Part shown: in pieces, positions 17,966 through 28,252 of the stretch
Layout: each line of letters opens with the position of its first letter
How positions within the stretch are numbered: the first letter of the stretch is position 1
Assembly: GCF_004340465.1 (NCBI RefSeq)
Contig: NZ_SLVV01000001.1
Location: 348,119 to 412,118 of the forward strand
DNA from: Mesobacillus foraminis
GTDB taxonomy: Bacteria; Bacillota; Bacilli; Bacillales; Cytobacillaceae
Length of the DNA: 64,000 bases
Reading direction: 5' to 3'
The notes under the pieces: model-generated
Told to the model about the DNA's origin: nothing
Database searches by the model: none
What the model saw: the letters and a program-made list of their open reading frames with translations, nothing else
Made by a program: the position numbers and the translations under genes

Positions 17966-19264
17966 ATGTTTAAATTGAAAGAAAACAACACGAATGCCAA
18001 AACGGAACTTTTGGCAGGCTTAACAACGTTTTTTACAATGGTGTATATCGTCGTGGTGAACCCCGTGATCCTGGCAGATGCCGGAGTGCCATTTGAACAG
18101 GTTTTTACCGCGACTATCATTGCTGCCGTTATTGGGACGCTATGGATGGGCTTGTTTGCCAATTATCCAATAGCCATTGCCCCTGGAATGGGCCTTAACG
18201 CTTATTTTGCCTATACAGTCGTCGGAACACAGGGAATCTCTTATCAAACGGCATTTGCTGCCGTTTTTATTGCAGGACTGATTTTCGTAGCTCTAAGCCT
18301 GACATCGTTCAGGGAAAAACTAATTGAAGCGATCCCTGAAACATTGAAGCACGGAATTACGGCGGGGATCGGCCTGTTCATTGCTTTTATTGGACTCCGT
18401 CTAACCGGAATTATTACAGCCCACCCGACAAATCTTGTTGGGCTTGGCGATCTGCACTCTCCTTCTGCTGTATTGGCCCTGATTGGGCTGGCAGTATCCT
18501 TGGTCCTGTTCGTTCTTAATATCAACGGAGCTTTATTTCTGGGGATGATCATAACGGGGATCCTTGCTTTCTTTACAGGACATCTTTCCTTTGATCAAGG
18601 ATTTGTTTCACTGCCTTCCCTGCCGGATGGCCTCATTACTGCGAATCCTGTTGCGGCATTAGGAGACGTAATTTCGCACAGTCTTTATGCAGTTGTTTTT
18701 TCCTTTATCCTTGTTACGATTTTTGATACAACCGGAACAATGATCGGGGTAGCCCACCAGGCTGGACTCATGAAAGGAAATACAATGCCACGGGCAAAAC
18801 AGGCTCTGCTGTCAGATTCGATCGCAACCGCTGCCGGAGCCATGTTCGGCACCAGCCCAACAACTGCCTACATTGAATCGACCTCAGGTGTCGCTGCAGG
18901 GGGACGCACCGGTCTGACAGCTGTCACTGTTGCCGGGCTGTTTATCCTGTCTGCATTCTTCGGACCGCTTGTTGGGGCTGTATCCGGCCTGTCATCAATT
19001 ACGGCTCCAGCCCTGATCATTGTCGGCAGCCTAATGATGGGCAGTATTGCAAATGTACGCTGGAATGATCTTGAGGAAGCTTTCCCGGCGTTCCTTATCA
19101 TCTTAAGCATGCCGCTTACCTCGAGCATTTCAACCGGCATTGCACTTGGATTCATTTCCTACCCGCTCCTTAAAGTCGTAAAAGGAAAATGGCGTGAAGT
19201 ACACCCGCTCTTGTATGTATTTGCACTTTTGTTTTTCTACCAGCTGGCATTTTTGCCGCACTAG
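17966..19264 (+). CDS. Guanine/hypoxanthine permease, NCS2 AzgA-like (PbuG/PbuO)
   Basis: 432 residues from ATG 17966 (GGAGG eight bases upstream; an upstream in-frame start at 17927 overlaps the PurBox). About 12 membrane segments. AzgA-like motifs: TFFTMVYIVVVNPVIL, GMGLNAYFAYTV, and the substrate-binding FDTTGTMIGVA and GTSPTTAYIESTSG. It imports hypoxanthine, guanine or adenine with protons. The PurBoxes upstream predict repression by PurR when purines are plentiful. Confidence 0.92.
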   Translation: MFKLKENNTNAKTELLAGLTTFFTMVYIVVVNPVILADAGVPFEQVFTATIIAAVIGTLWMGLFANYPIAIAPGMGLNAYFAYTVVGTQGISYQTAFAAVFIAGLIFVALSLTSFREKLIEAIPETLKHGITAGIGLFIAFIGLRLTGIITAHPTNLVGLGDLHSPSAVLALIGLAVSLVLFVLNINGALFLGMIITGILAFFTGHLSFDQGFVSLPSLPDGLITANPVAALGDVISHSLYAVVFSFILVTIFDTTGTMIGVAHQAGLMKGNTMPRAKQALLSDSIATAAGAMFGTSPTTAYIESTSGVAAGGRTGLTAVTVAGLFILSAFFGPLVGAVSGLSSITAPALIIVGSLMMGSIANVRWNDLEEAFPAFLIILSMPLTSSISTGIALGFISYPLLKVVKGKWREVHPLLYVFALLFFYQLAFLPH

Positions 19265-19270
19265 AATAGC

Positions 19271-19315
19271 CTAAAACGTAAAAAACCCGCATTTTGCGGG
19301 CTTTTTACGTTTTAG
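19271..19315 (+). terminator. Bidirectional terminator between purine permease and hybrid kinase
   Basis: Long stem CTAAAACGTAAAAA-CCCGC and GCGGG-TTTTTACGTTTTAG around ATTTT. The stop codon of the minus-strand kinase (19305-19307) lies inside the stem. Confidence 0.85.
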
Positions 19316-22199
19316 AATGTTCATCATTTTCCGGTATTAAGATTTGACCGACTTTCCCCATTTTTGTCAGGGTTTGCATGATTGCTGCTGATAGCCGGCT
19401 CTGCTGATAAGGTTTAACGAGGAAGTCATGTGCACCCAGCTGAAAACCTTTTGCTTTCTCGTCCAGTGCTGTTGAGACAATGATTGGGATATGCCGGGTT
19501 TTCTCATTTCTTTTTAGAATGTTCATGATCTCCCAGCCATTCACACTTTCGTCGCCCAGAAGGATATCAAGGACGATGGCATCGGGGATGAACTTTTTCA
19601 GGAATGACTTTGTCTCCACATCGTTTTTACTATGAAAGGCCTGAAAACCACTTCCATTCAGCTCCTCTGTCATCAATTCTGCAAGACTTTGATCATCCTC
19701 GATGACCAGAACCTTATAGCCGTCTCTTCCATGAATATTCTTAAATTTGTCCCTATCTTCATTCAAAGGTTTGGTTCCACCTGGCAGGATAACGGTAAAG
19801 GTGCTTCCCTTCCCGTATTGAGAATTTACATGTATTTCTCCTTCATGTGCTTTAATAATTTCCTGGACAATAGCCAGGCCAAGCCCCGTTCCACCAATCT
19901 TCCGTCTGTCTGAATTGTCAACCCGATAGAATTTTGTAAACAAGTTGGCCATTGCATCTTCAGGGATACCGAGCCCCTCATCCTTTACGGAGACCAGGAC
20001 TTTATTATTTTCAGCTTTAACTGTTACCGTTACATTGCCCCCTGAAGGAGAGTACTTAACAGCATTTGAAACAAGGTTGGTAAAAGCCTGCCCAAGCTTT
20101 TCCCTGTCACCGAGCACTTGGACCACTTTAAAGTCTGACTCCAGTTCTATTTTATGATTAGGTGCGTTGATTTGCTGAAGATCAATCACCTTATCAATGA
20201 CCTCAAGCAAGTTCAAATAATTTTTCTCATACGTCTGCTTTCCTGCTTCCATTCTTTGGACATCCAGAAAATCATTGATCAGGGCCGTCAGCCGCTTTGC
20301 TTCCTGGTAAATGGTATTCAAATATTTCTTCTGGCGTTCAGCTTTTAAGTCCCTGTTGATCATCAGTTCCGTAAAGCCGAGAATACTGGCAAGCGGTGTC
20401 CTTAGCTCATGGCTTACCGTAGAGACAAATTCGGATTTCATCTGATCGACTTCAAATTCCTTGGTTATATTTCGATGAACAAGGATAGTCCCAAATTTAT
20501 CTTTGCCGCGAAACAGATTCTCTGTGTACACTTTGTAAATTTGTCTGCTTCTTTTCATTGTGTAGATAAAATGATGATCCTCCAGGTTCCCATCAAGCTC
20601 AATCCCTACAAACTCAATAAACTTCTCCCCTTCGACAATGGCCTCCTGCATCAGGCTCGTCCATTGCTGCCATGGGGTATTTGTCAGTTCAGTTGCATTA
20701 AACATCTCGCAAAGCTGCTTATTTACCTGAAGGATTCGGCCATCCGTACCGATCAGTTGGACACCTTCCTTGATCGTATCAAGTATATCCTGGTTCAGTA
20801 CACGTTCTTCTTCTGATTTTTCATAATGGTTCACCTTATCGAGGGCAATCCCGATATTCTGGCCCAGCGCAGAGTATTCCTCGATCAGCCTCTTTTCAAA
20901 AGGTTCGCCAAAGCGGCTGAAAACCATTACTGCAAAAAGTCTTTCCCCTGTCAAAAAAATGGGCAGATAAAGGTCCGACAAATACATGGTGCTTGTATGG
21001 AATCCTTTCTCAAACGCCTGGGATTCCCGCTTAATAATGAACGGCTTGTTCTCAGCTTTAAGCCTCTCCATATATCCGCTGTTTGAAAGATGCTCCTTGA
21101 ACTGGTCCATCCCCGCTCGTGAAACTCCAAAAGAAGCAACGGCCTCCTCCTCGACCAAAGCAATAATTCCGCTGTCGGCCTCGATAATCCTGCACATATG
21201 GAGGACCGTGCTTTCCAGCAGCCCCTGTTTATCCAGGGAATTAGAAAGAGTATTAACCAGACTGTTTCGGTTCTTGACTCTTTCCTCGTTGCTTTTCAAA
21301 ATCTCAAGAGTGTTTTCAAGCTCGTATTGCTGGGCTTGCAGTTCATCCTGCTGGGCAACAAGTTCTTCATTTTGCGAGATGAGATTCTGCTCTTTTTCCT
21401 TGATGCTTTGAACCATTTTATTAAAAGCATGCGACAGGATCCCCAGCTCGTCCACCCTGTTTGTATCCACTTCTATAGTCGCCTTTCTGCCTGAAGCCAC
21501 ATCATTGGCCGCTGCTGCCAGCTGTGAAAGTGGCTGGCCGATGCGCTTGAACATAAGCCTCGTTACACGCTGAAACACGAGCAGAAGGATCAGAACAAAA
21601 AGAATAAAACCAATTTGGATATAGGTCTGCATTTTGGTTAGATGCTCAAAGCTCTCGTCCAAAAGGTCCTCATTGATTTCAAGGTAGTCATCGAGTTCCT
21701 TCTGGAAAGCTTGAAGCCTTGCTGTCGCCTGAGTATTCGCGGTATTGACGACTTCCTCGACATGGTCGCTTTCATAATCCTCAATCGCCTTCGGCAGAGT
21801 TGTAATAAAATAATAATCACTGAACTCCTCAACCTCTTCAATAAACTCTCTGTCGGACCGATTGTCTGCATATTTTTTAAACTCCCTGATATGCGACCGG
21901 ATTTCCGGTTCGAGACCCACCGCCTGGTCTTTAAGGGCTTTATTCCCGAAAGCGATATATCCCCTTATATCAAGGAACACGGATGTGAATTCTTTATTGA
22001 TTTCTGTCGCCAGGGCTTCTTTCCTTTCAAGTGCCTTGTTCTGCGAGCTGTAATACTCATTCAGGTAATGCAATGAAGATAGCAGCACTGCCGCAAGGAT
22101 AACCAGGGCAACAACGAGATGGCCCATTAAAAAGATGTATTGTCTTGCCAGGCTTTTATGAAAATACTTATTGATTCGTGCCAGCGGCCTAAATTCCAT
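19305..22199 (-). CDS. Hybrid sensor histidine kinase (HAMP-GAF-PAS-HisKA-HATPase-REC)
   Basis: 964 residues. TM1 at about 22-46, an extracellular helical sensor (47-192), TM2 at about 193-210, HAMP (about 211-262), coiled coil (262-310), GAF (about 315-455), PAS (about 468-580), HisKA with SHELRTP (phosphorylated His about 597), HATPase with N, DEGLGIP and GGTGLGL boxes (695-806), and a C-terminal receiver (829-945; Asp about 878 in IVLDIL, Lys in LVKPY). The usual Hpt domain is absent, but one is present at the N-terminus of the first protein of this operon. It is the last gene of a six-gene operon and overlaps the response-regulator gene by 11 bases. Confidence 0.92.
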   Translation of the reverse strand: MEFRPLARINKYFHKSLARQYIFLMGHLVVALVILAAVLLSSLHYLNEYYSSQNKALERKEALATEINKEFTSVFLDIRGYIAFGNKALKDQAVGLEPEIRSHIREFKKYADNRSDREFIEEVEEFSDYYFITTLPKAIEDYESDHVEEVVNTANTQATARLQAFQKELDDYLEINEDLLDESFEHLTKMQTYIQIGFILFVLILLLVFQRVTRLMFKRIGQPLSQLAAAANDVASGRKATIEVDTNRVDELGILSHAFNKMVQSIKEKEQNLISQNEELVAQQDELQAQQYELENTLEILKSNEERVKNRNSLVNTLSNSLDKQGLLESTVLHMCRIIEADSGIIALVEEEAVASFGVSRAGMDQFKEHLSNSGYMERLKAENKPFIIKRESQAFEKGFHTSTMYLSDLYLPIFLTGERLFAVMVFSRFGEPFEKRLIEEYSALGQNIGIALDKVNHYEKSEEERVLNQDILDTIKEGVQLIGTDGRILQVNKQLCEMFNATELTNTPWQQWTSLMQEAIVEGEKFIEFVGIELDGNLEDHHFIYTMKRSRQIYKVYTENLFRGKDKFGTILVHRNITKEFEVDQMKSEFVSTVSHELRTPLASILGFTELMINRDLKAERQKKYLNTIYQEAKRLTALINDFLDVQRMEAGKQTYEKNYLNLLEVIDKVIDLQQINAPNHKIELESDFKVVQVLGDREKLGQAFTNLVSNAVKYSPSGGNVTVTVKAENNKVLVSVKDEGLGIPEDAMANLFTKFYRVDNSDRRKIGGTGLGLAIVQEIIKAHEGEIHVNSQYGKGSTFTVILPGGTKPLNEDRDKFKNIHGRDGYKVLVIEDDQSLAELMTEELNGSGFQAFHSKNDVETKSFLKKFIPDAIVLDILLGDESVNGWEIMNILKRNEKTRHIPIIVSTALDEKAKGFQLGAHDFLVKPYQQSRLSAAIMQTLTKMGKVGQILIPENDEHSKT

Positions 22200-22554
22200 G
22201 GAGAATCCCGTTTACCTTGTCGAGAAGCTCAAGAGGGCTAAACGGCTTCGCCATGAAATAATCGGCCCCCGCTTTCAGGACTTTATCCTGTTCATGCTGC
22301 TGGCTTTTCGCAGAAAGCATCATAATTTTTGCATCCTTATTATGACCTTCCCGCCTGATGTTTTGAATGACTTCGATTCCGGTCAGTACTGGCATCATGT
22401 AATCAAGAATGACCAGATCATAGACATTCATTTTGAGAAATTCCATCGCCTCCTGGCCATCCGCGGCCTCATCGACGACGTAATCCTCATCTTCGAGTGT
22501 ATCCATAATCAGCATTCTTAGAATCTCTTCATCTTCTGCAAGCAAAATTCTCAT
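22189..22554 (-). CDS. Single-domain response regulator (CheY-like)
   Basis: 121 residues, only a receiver domain: acidic pair AEDEE, phospho-acceptor Asp 51 in VILDYMMP, Thr/Ser in MLSAKS and Lys in MAKPFSP. With no output domain it probably relays phosphate or binds a partner. The start overlaps the stop of the glycoside hydrolase-like gene (ATGA), and its end overlaps the kinase start, so the genes are translationally coupled. Confidence 0.92.
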   Translation of the reverse strand: MRILLAEDEEILRMLIMDTLEDEDYVVDEAADGQEAMEFLKMNVYDLVILDYMMPVLTGIEVIQNIRREGHNKDAKIMMLSAKSQQHEQDKVLKAGADYFMAKPFSPLELLDKVNGILHGI

Positions 22555-25500
22555 GGCCTGTTTCCCTCCTGTTCTTCAAAGGTATCCTTTAACAAATAAT
22601 AGGATTGCTTAAGCCTTTCGTGAAATAGCGGCTCTTCCCATTCCTTCCATTTATATAGATAGGCATCTTCCATTTTGACCTCGCCTCCATCCATCTTTGG
22701 CAAGGTTGTGGCCAGTTTTCCGTGTTCCGTGACAGCCAGGCTCACAGTAATACCTGTTGCCTGTTTGCTTTTCTCAAGGCCGCCTTTCCATACGTCGCCC
22801 ATGATCTCTTTTGTGCTGGGATCTTTTACATTCAGCAGCTGCCATGGAATTCGTCCCTCCACTGTCTTTTTGTCCTTGCTAATGCTTATATCGGTCAGAG
22901 AATCAAAATCTTTATCATCAGTATTTGCTGTTCCAAACCTCAGCCTGCCAGTTTCATAGGCCTGGAACGGAAGCTTTTCCCCTGAAGAAGGCAAGGTCAT
23001 TTCTTTATTTAGCGCCAGCCTCAATGGATGGAAAATTCCGCTTTCTCGATTTTTTGCATAATCCTTTTTGGGGATCATTTTTAACTGTTCTCCATATTGA
23101 TAGTAAAAACCGTCATAGTAGCTGTCCACAAGAATGCGGGATGAATCTGGTCCTGTCAGCTCGACTTTAAAATCTATTCCATGGTCTGCGGAAAGCAGGA
23201 CATCCTTTTCAAGCAGGATCCTTTTCTGGCCCTGTCCTTCAATCGTATCCAACAGCAGATAGGTATTTTGCGATTCCCAGTCAACCGGCTGGCGGTAATC
23301 GATTCGGAAGTACACATATGCTTCATCCGAGGTGATGAAGCTTTGCTTTACAATTCCTTCCTTAGCCTGGTAAGCAGGTTCAGCACCCTTTTTGGCCCAA
23401 TCTTCACTGTTGCCATCAACAAACAGCTGAGAACCTTTTTTCCCTGGCTCAAATCCAAGAACTCCAAAGTTTTGCTCGTTCGTCTGCCTGTTTGACCAGA
23501 ACGGACGGCGCTCTGGGTTATCAAAATCCATCGTATTCCATGTACGCTTAAACCATTCATCCTGCCAGGTAAACACAATTCCCCCTGCATAGCCTTCGGA
23601 CAGGATCGATTGAAATAAACGGGTATTTATTTCACCCTGCTCCCTTTCTGTAAGGAAGCCCTGGTTCATTCCGGAATCATTCCGATGGGTCTGTCCTCTT
23701 GAGGCAGGAACACCAAATTCAGCTACAAGAACCGGCATATTATGGACCTTGATCAAATCATTCAAATAACCTGCATAATGATTGTTTTTGCCTTCCCAAT
23801 CTTTATAATTGGTGTATTTCTCCTCAAGATGCATGAAATCAGGATAATAAGGATAGATATGGTAGGAAGCAAACATCCCCGCCTTAAATTGATCGGTTTT
23901 AGCTATCTTGTTGGGATTGACTGAAACCATGTCCTCTTCTTCCGAAGGTTCTGCAGGATGCGCAAGAAGGTCGGTTGTCACCCAATTCGTAAAACTCATA
24001 GAGTGCTGCCAGCCATACTGTTCTGCCTCGTAAGCCGCAGTAAACTCCATCTTTTCCGCCAGCCATATTTCAAATGGCTGTGCATTTTCGGTCTTGAAAT
24101 AGGTTCCATTAAACTGCGGCATTCCATCATGCTTTTTATTTGTTTCTAAAGCGGCATTAGGATCCCATTCTATCCCAATAATAAATCCAAGAACATAAGG
24201 GGAAATATCGGCTTTATATGTACCGGATGCATGACCGGCACTTTCCGGAAGTTCCGCATTCCCATGGATGATATCGACCATTTGCGTCAGTTCACGCTCG
24301 AAATCTGCATTAACTTCCTTTGAAAACGAGTCCTGGCTTTTCACGAGCATTTCCTCGTTCACCCAGGCTCCGTGAAATAGATAAAGCGGCTTCTCTGCCA
24401 ATTGGTTATATTCGTAAAAAGCCTCATAAAACTCCGGAGGGTGCAAGGTGTACACACGGATAGAGTTGGCGTTCATATCGCCAATTGCCTTGAACCAGCG
24501 CAAATATTCATCCTTGGAGATAGCTGTTTCCCCGGGAAAATGGCCCGGCTTGGCGATACCCATATTGACTCCTTTTAAGGTTAGATCCTCCCATTTCCCA
24601 TCTTTCTGGATTTGGAGATGAGATCCCTGGGTCGTGCTGTTATACGTAACCCCGTCCGCTTCTGCGAGCTCAGGCTGGACATGTTTGTGTTCCTTATATA
24701 AACCATTTGCCAGCACTTTCTTCATCAAAGGGACATACGTATTCCAGTAAAAAGAATCTTTTGATGTAACATGCTGTTTCCAGGCTGTCAGTCCCCTGGT
24801 CTGATAGATTCCCGGAACCTCCGCTTCATCAGCAAAATCACCGCTGAAATAATAAGAAGCGTATTTGGTATTCTGATGATGGATAATTGCCGGGAACTCA
24901 GAAGGAATCCCGTTTCCTTCCAGCTTTTTCTTTGATTCTGCTGTTAACGGGAGCTCGTATGATGCAAGGATTTCATCAGTATTGCGAGCCTCGACAATGT
25001 CAAACCAATATTGATATTCTGAATCAATGTCAAGGTCTAAATGATCCTGTCCGGCCTCGGTTAATTGAAAACGGAGACCTTCCCCTCTAAGCTCTGAACC
25101 AGACAGCACCAGTATATAGTCATCCTGATTGACTAAAACGAATCCGGCCCCCTTTACATCCCATTTGCCATTTTGGGATTTATACTGTTCTTTAATCCAG
25201 ACCGGTACCTCTTTTCCATTAAGATCGGTAAAATACCGGCCAATCCAGCCGCTCCAGTCCAGGTTCAGCAAATTGGACATGGAAGCCCTCACCGGTTCCG
25301 GAGTGGGGCTGGCAAAAGTATTGAACTCGGATATCAGTGTCTTCCCGCCCTTAAGAAGCTCTTTTCTAAGCGTCTTAACCTCCGATGCCTCAAGCCCCCC
25401 GTACAGGCTGGCTGATCGCTTGCCTTCCTCGTTTTCTCCATAAAATTCTTCTTCATAGACGCCATATTGATCAGTAAGATAAAGGACATCGTAATTCGAA

Positions 25501-25802
25501 AGATTGTTGGGAAGCCTGTCCACTTTCCCGGTCTTATCTTCACCAGGTTTAAAGCCAATATAATCATTTTCCAAAGAATAGGCAGTGTTATCTTCCTTCT
25601 TATATTTCTCATTATTCAGGACCCAGACAAGTCCTTTATGTTCACGGTAAGTCTGATCCGGGACCGTTTTATCCACAATCAGAACATCCAATTGTTTGCT
25701 CGGAAAAATCTGCCATAGCCAAAATGGGCTCGTAAAGGCCAGCAGAACGAGAAGAACAACACTCCATACAATCCATTGGGGCTTTGCACTATTCATTTTC
25801 AT
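22551..25802 (-). CDS. Membrane-anchored TIM-barrel glycoside hydrolase/transglycosylase-like protein
   Basis: 1083 residues. N-terminal signal anchor (about 11-30), an alpha/beta domain (about 36-250), a TIM-barrel (about 405-760) and a C-terminal beta-rich, carbohydrate-binding-like region (about 790-1060). The barrel begins LKGVNMGIAKPGHFPGE and shows candidate catalytic glutamates E545 (IIGIEWDPN) and E695 (VLVAEFGVP), the arrangement of clan A hydrolases and glucanosyltransferases, followed by FTWQDEW. It would act outside the cell on the polymer made by the GT2 encoded just upstream, trimming, releasing or remodelling it. I cannot place it in a numbered GH family. It overlaps both neighbours by ATGA. 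Confidence 0.8.
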   Translation of the reverse strand: MKMNSAKPQWIVWSVVLLVLLAFTSPFWLWQIFPSKQLDVLIVDKTVPDQTYREHKGLVWVLNNEKYKKEDNTAYSLENDYIGFKPGEDKTGKVDRLPNNLSNYDVLYLTDQYGVYEEEFYGENEEGKRSASLYGGLEASEVKTLRKELLKGGKTLISEFNTFASPTPEPVRASMSNLLNLDWSGWIGRYFTDLNGKEVPVWIKEQYKSQNGKWDVKGAGFVLVNQDDYILVLSGSELRGEGLRFQLTEAGQDHLDLDIDSEYQYWFDIVEARNTDEILASYELPLTAESKKKLEGNGIPSEFPAIIHHQNTKYASYYFSGDFADEAEVPGIYQTRGLTAWKQHVTSKDSFYWNTYVPLMKKVLANGLYKEHKHVQPELAEADGVTYNSTTQGSHLQIQKDGKWEDLTLKGVNMGIAKPGHFPGETAISKDEYLRWFKAIGDMNANSIRVYTLHPPEFYEAFYEYNQLAEKPLYLFHGAWVNEEMLVKSQDSFSKEVNADFERELTQMVDIIHGNAELPESAGHASGTYKADISPYVLGFIIGIEWDPNAALETNKKHDGMPQFNGTYFKTENAQPFEIWLAEKMEFTAAYEAEQYGWQHSMSFTNWVTTDLLAHPAEPSEEEDMVSVNPNKIAKTDQFKAGMFASYHIYPYYPDFMHLEEKYTNYKDWEGKNNHYAGYLNDLIKVHNMPVLVAEFGVPASRGQTHRNDSGMNQGFLTEREQGEINTRLFQSILSEGYAGGIVFTWQDEWFKRTWNTMDFDNPERRPFWSNRQTNEQNFGVLGFEPGKKGSQLFVDGNSEDWAKKGAEPAYQAKEGIVKQSFITSDEAYVYFRIDYRQPVDWESQNTYLLLDTIEGQGQKRILLEKDVLLSADHGIDFKVELTGPDSSRILVDSYYDGFYYQYGEQLKMIPKKDYAKNRESGIFHPLRLALNKEMTLPSSGEKLPFQAYETGRLRFGTANTDDKDFDSLTDISISKDKKTVEGRIPWQLLNVKDPSTKEIMGDVWKGGLEKSKQATGITVSLAVTEHGKLATTLPKMDGGEVKMEDAYLYKWKEWEEPLFHERLKQSYYLLKDTFEEQEGNRP

Positions 25803-27208
25803 TGAGAAACACCTTTTCTTTTCATTTCACCCCAGCCTTTCTCTCCTCTTAACATTTGCCATATTCCCTGGCACCTCCAAAAAACCGTCAGGGGTCTGTA
25901 CCAGATGGTTTCAGTCAAGGAATAGAGAAAAAGCTTCAGCAGGTGGGATACTTTGGGATATTTTCTTAAACTCCATTCTTCCAGCAGGATCGCCAGCGTT
26001 GAAAAGAGTGATCCATACAGGCAGGAAAGCAAGAATATTAATATAGCAAACTCAATATAGATTCCTCCCATAAAAAGAGAGACAATGATATAAAGATAAC
26101 CCGATAATTCGACGATTGGTCCAAGGAATTCCACAATCCAAAAATATGGAAAGGAAATCATTCCGATAGGTCCGTATTTCGGATTTAAAGTAAGCTTTCG
26201 GTGGGTCCACAGACTTTCAAACAGCCCCCGGTGCCAGCGGCGTCTCTGTCGGCGCAAGAAGGTGATATCCTCAGGAACTTCTGTCCAGCATACAGGGTCC
26301 GGAACATACACGATCCTTTTATTCATCCCTTTTTCCTTGATCAGCCTGTGAATCCTGACAACCAGTTCCATGTCCTCTCCTACAGTATCGGTTTTATAGC
26401 CGCCTGCCTCGACGACCCAATGTTTTGAAAAGACCCCGAAGGCACCCGAAATGATCAATAAAAGATTATGCCTGCTTAGACCGATCCTTCCCATCAGGAA
26501 AGCCCGTAAATACTCGATCACCTGCATAATGACCAGTGGATGATTCGACAGCCCAATTTTTATCATATTGCCATTTTGTATGTCACAGCCATTGGCTATC
26601 CGGATGCTTCCCCCAGATGCTATCACTTCTTCATTAGAATCAATAATCGGCTTCATCACTTTTAAAAACGCATCCCGTTCGAGGACAGAATCCCCGTCAA
26701 GGGAGCAGATGTATGGATAATGGGAAATATTCAGCCCTGCATTCAGAGCATCCGCCTTCCCTCCATTTTCCTTATCAATCAGATAAAGGGATGGCAAAAG
26801 GGCAGATTGATAGATTTTCTTAATCGGTTTGCAATCCACCTGTTTTCTGACTACTTTTTGAACCTCTTGCATTTCATACTGGTCAATCATCTTTTCCAGG
26901 GTACCGTCCTTTGATCCATCATTTACTACAATGACCTCAAAGGATGGATAGTTGATGCTCAGCAAAGAACGGACACTTTGAACGATTCCAGCCTCCTCAT
27001 TATAGGCCGGCACAATAATGGAAACCGGCCTGGTGTATATATCCTCCATGTAATCACCAAAGGACTGGTCCCTGTCCAGCTGATATTCTTTTCTCAGCTG
27101 AAAAACAGAAATTATCATGACAACTGCATAGAAGGAGATAACGATAACCATATAAGCAAGTATAAAATAGGCAAAGTAATGTCCAATCGTCTCCATAATG
27201 CCATTCAT
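25799..27208 (-). CDS. Processive family 2 glycosyltransferase (polysaccharide synthase)
   Basis: 469 residues from ATG 27208, which overlaps the stop of the HEAT-repeat gene (ATGA) and follows GGAGGG; the longer open frame to 27352 lies inside that gene. TM at about 12-36, the catalytic GT2 domain (about 60-330), then three TMs (about 352-445). Motifs of processive beta-glycan synthases: D97 in VVNDGSKDG, D171/D173 in DGDS, GED at 278-280 and QRRRW at 321-325. This matches cellulose, hyaluronan and poly-N-acetylglucosamine synthases. The sugar is not predictable. There is no PilZ domain, so any c-di-GMP control must act through another protein. Confidence 0.92.
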   Translation of the reverse strand: MNGIMETIGHYFAYFILAYMVIVISFYAVVMIISVFQLRKEYQLDRDQSFGDYMEDIYTRPVSIIVPAYNEEAGIVQSVRSLLSINYPSFEVIVVNDGSKDGTLEKMIDQYEMQEVQKVVRKQVDCKPIKKIYQSALLPSLYLIDKENGGKADALNAGLNISHYPYICSLDGDSVLERDAFLKVMKPIIDSNEEVIASGGSIRIANGCDIQNGNMIKIGLSNHPLVIMQVIEYLRAFLMGRIGLSRHNLLLIISGAFGVFSKHWVVEAGGYKTDTVGEDMELVVRIHRLIKEKGMNKRIVYVPDPVCWTEVPEDITFLRRQRRRWHRGLFESLWTHRKLTLNPKYGPIGMISFPYFWIVEFLGPIVELSGYLYIIVSLFMGGIYIEFAILIFLLSCLYGSLFSTLAILLEEWSLRKYPKVSHLLKLFLYSLTETIWYRPLTVFWRCQGIWQMLRGEKGWGEMKRKGVSQ

Positions 27209-28251
27209 TCCCTTTGCCCTCCTCTGTTGATCCATTCCACTGCCATATCCCTGGCAAATAAATCTTTCGTATTGTCCGCAACCTTTTGAAGCACATCCCG
27301 TCCTTCCGGGAACATCATAACCGATTGCCCAGCCTGGGAGCGGACCCACCAAACAGGATCATGAAGGAGCTGGGTTAGCTCATCAAGTGCCGTTTTTTCC
27401 CTCAATGAACCAACTAACTTGGCAGCGAGCATCCTTTCCTGCCACTCGGGTGATTTCAGCAGACTCAGATAGGGGTCGACTGATTGAACATAGCCAATGG
27501 CGGCCAGCGATTTTAAAGCTTTAATCCTTACCTCCCCACGGTTATTTTGGAATGCATCTTCTGTAAAAGCCAAATATCTAGTGTCCTTTTTATATCCAAT
27601 CATATCCAGAAGGGCGTACTGCATCGGTGCAGGCAATTCATCAAAGCCTTCCAGGAACTTGCTGAACAGGGTATCATCCAGGCGGGCAAAGATGGTCCTA
27701 TATTCCAAATAAGTAAGGGTGTTGTATTTTTCTGAAACCAGCTGGTAGAATTCCCGATGTTGAAAAGCAGCGAGGATCCTCAATGAATGAACAAGTTCGT
27801 CCTTGGAAATTTTTTTCCTTTCAAGGAACCTTACAATCTCTTCCTCTAAAACCTTAATGTGAAAATCCTCAATATAATATAGGGCATTCATTCTTTGGCT
27901 CCATTTTAGGCTGTTAAGCTTTTCCCGGTAATAGTCAGAAAGGTAAACTTCCGCAAACCGCTGCATGTTTTCCTTCTCGTCCTGCCCCTCCAGGATCTCC
28001 GAGTAATGGCTTAAAAGGCTTTCGAAGGCCTCTCTTTTTGAATTTTTGTCAATCGTGAGGGAACTGTTGAATGAACCGGTGAGCAAAAACTCAAACACAG
28101 GTTCATTGTACAATGCTTTATATTCCTCAATCCTGCTGCGTTTAACTTGCTCCAGTCCCTTCCTGATAATCAAGTAAACCAACAGCACCAATAATATAGA
28201 AACCAGAGCTGCTGTTAGAGTAATCAGGAATCCTATTTCATTATGAAACAT
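27205..28251 (-). CDS. Membrane-anchored HEAT-repeat protein
   Basis: 348 residues. One TM near the N-terminus (about 8-30), a charged helical middle, and tandem HEAT-like helical repeats from about 190 to 340, for example VRIKALKSLAAIGYVQSVDPYL and the repeat containing ERMLAAKLVGSL and WWVRSQAGQSVM. HEAT repeats are protein-binding scaffolds. Placed between a diguanylate cyclase and a GT2 synthase, it is a candidate adaptor linking signal to synthase at the membrane. It starts one base after the cyclase stop and overlaps the synthase start. Confidence 0.82.
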   Translation of the reverse strand: MFHNEIGFLITLTAALVSILLVLLVYLIIRKGLEQVKRSRIEEYKALYNEPVFEFLLTGSFNSSLTIDKNSKREAFESLLSHYSEILEGQDEKENMQRFAEVYLSDYYREKLNSLKWSQRMNALYYIEDFHIKVLEEEIVRFLERKKISKDELVHSLRILAAFQHREFYQLVSEKYNTLTYLEYRTIFARLDDTLFSKFLEGFDELPAPMQYALLDMIGYKKDTRYLAFTEDAFQNNRGEVRIKALKSLAAIGYVQSVDPYLSLLKSPEWQERMLAAKLVGSLREKTALDELTQLLHDPVWWVRSQAGQSVMMFPEGRDVLQKVADNTKDLFARDMAVEWINRGGQRE

Positions 28252-28252
28252 A

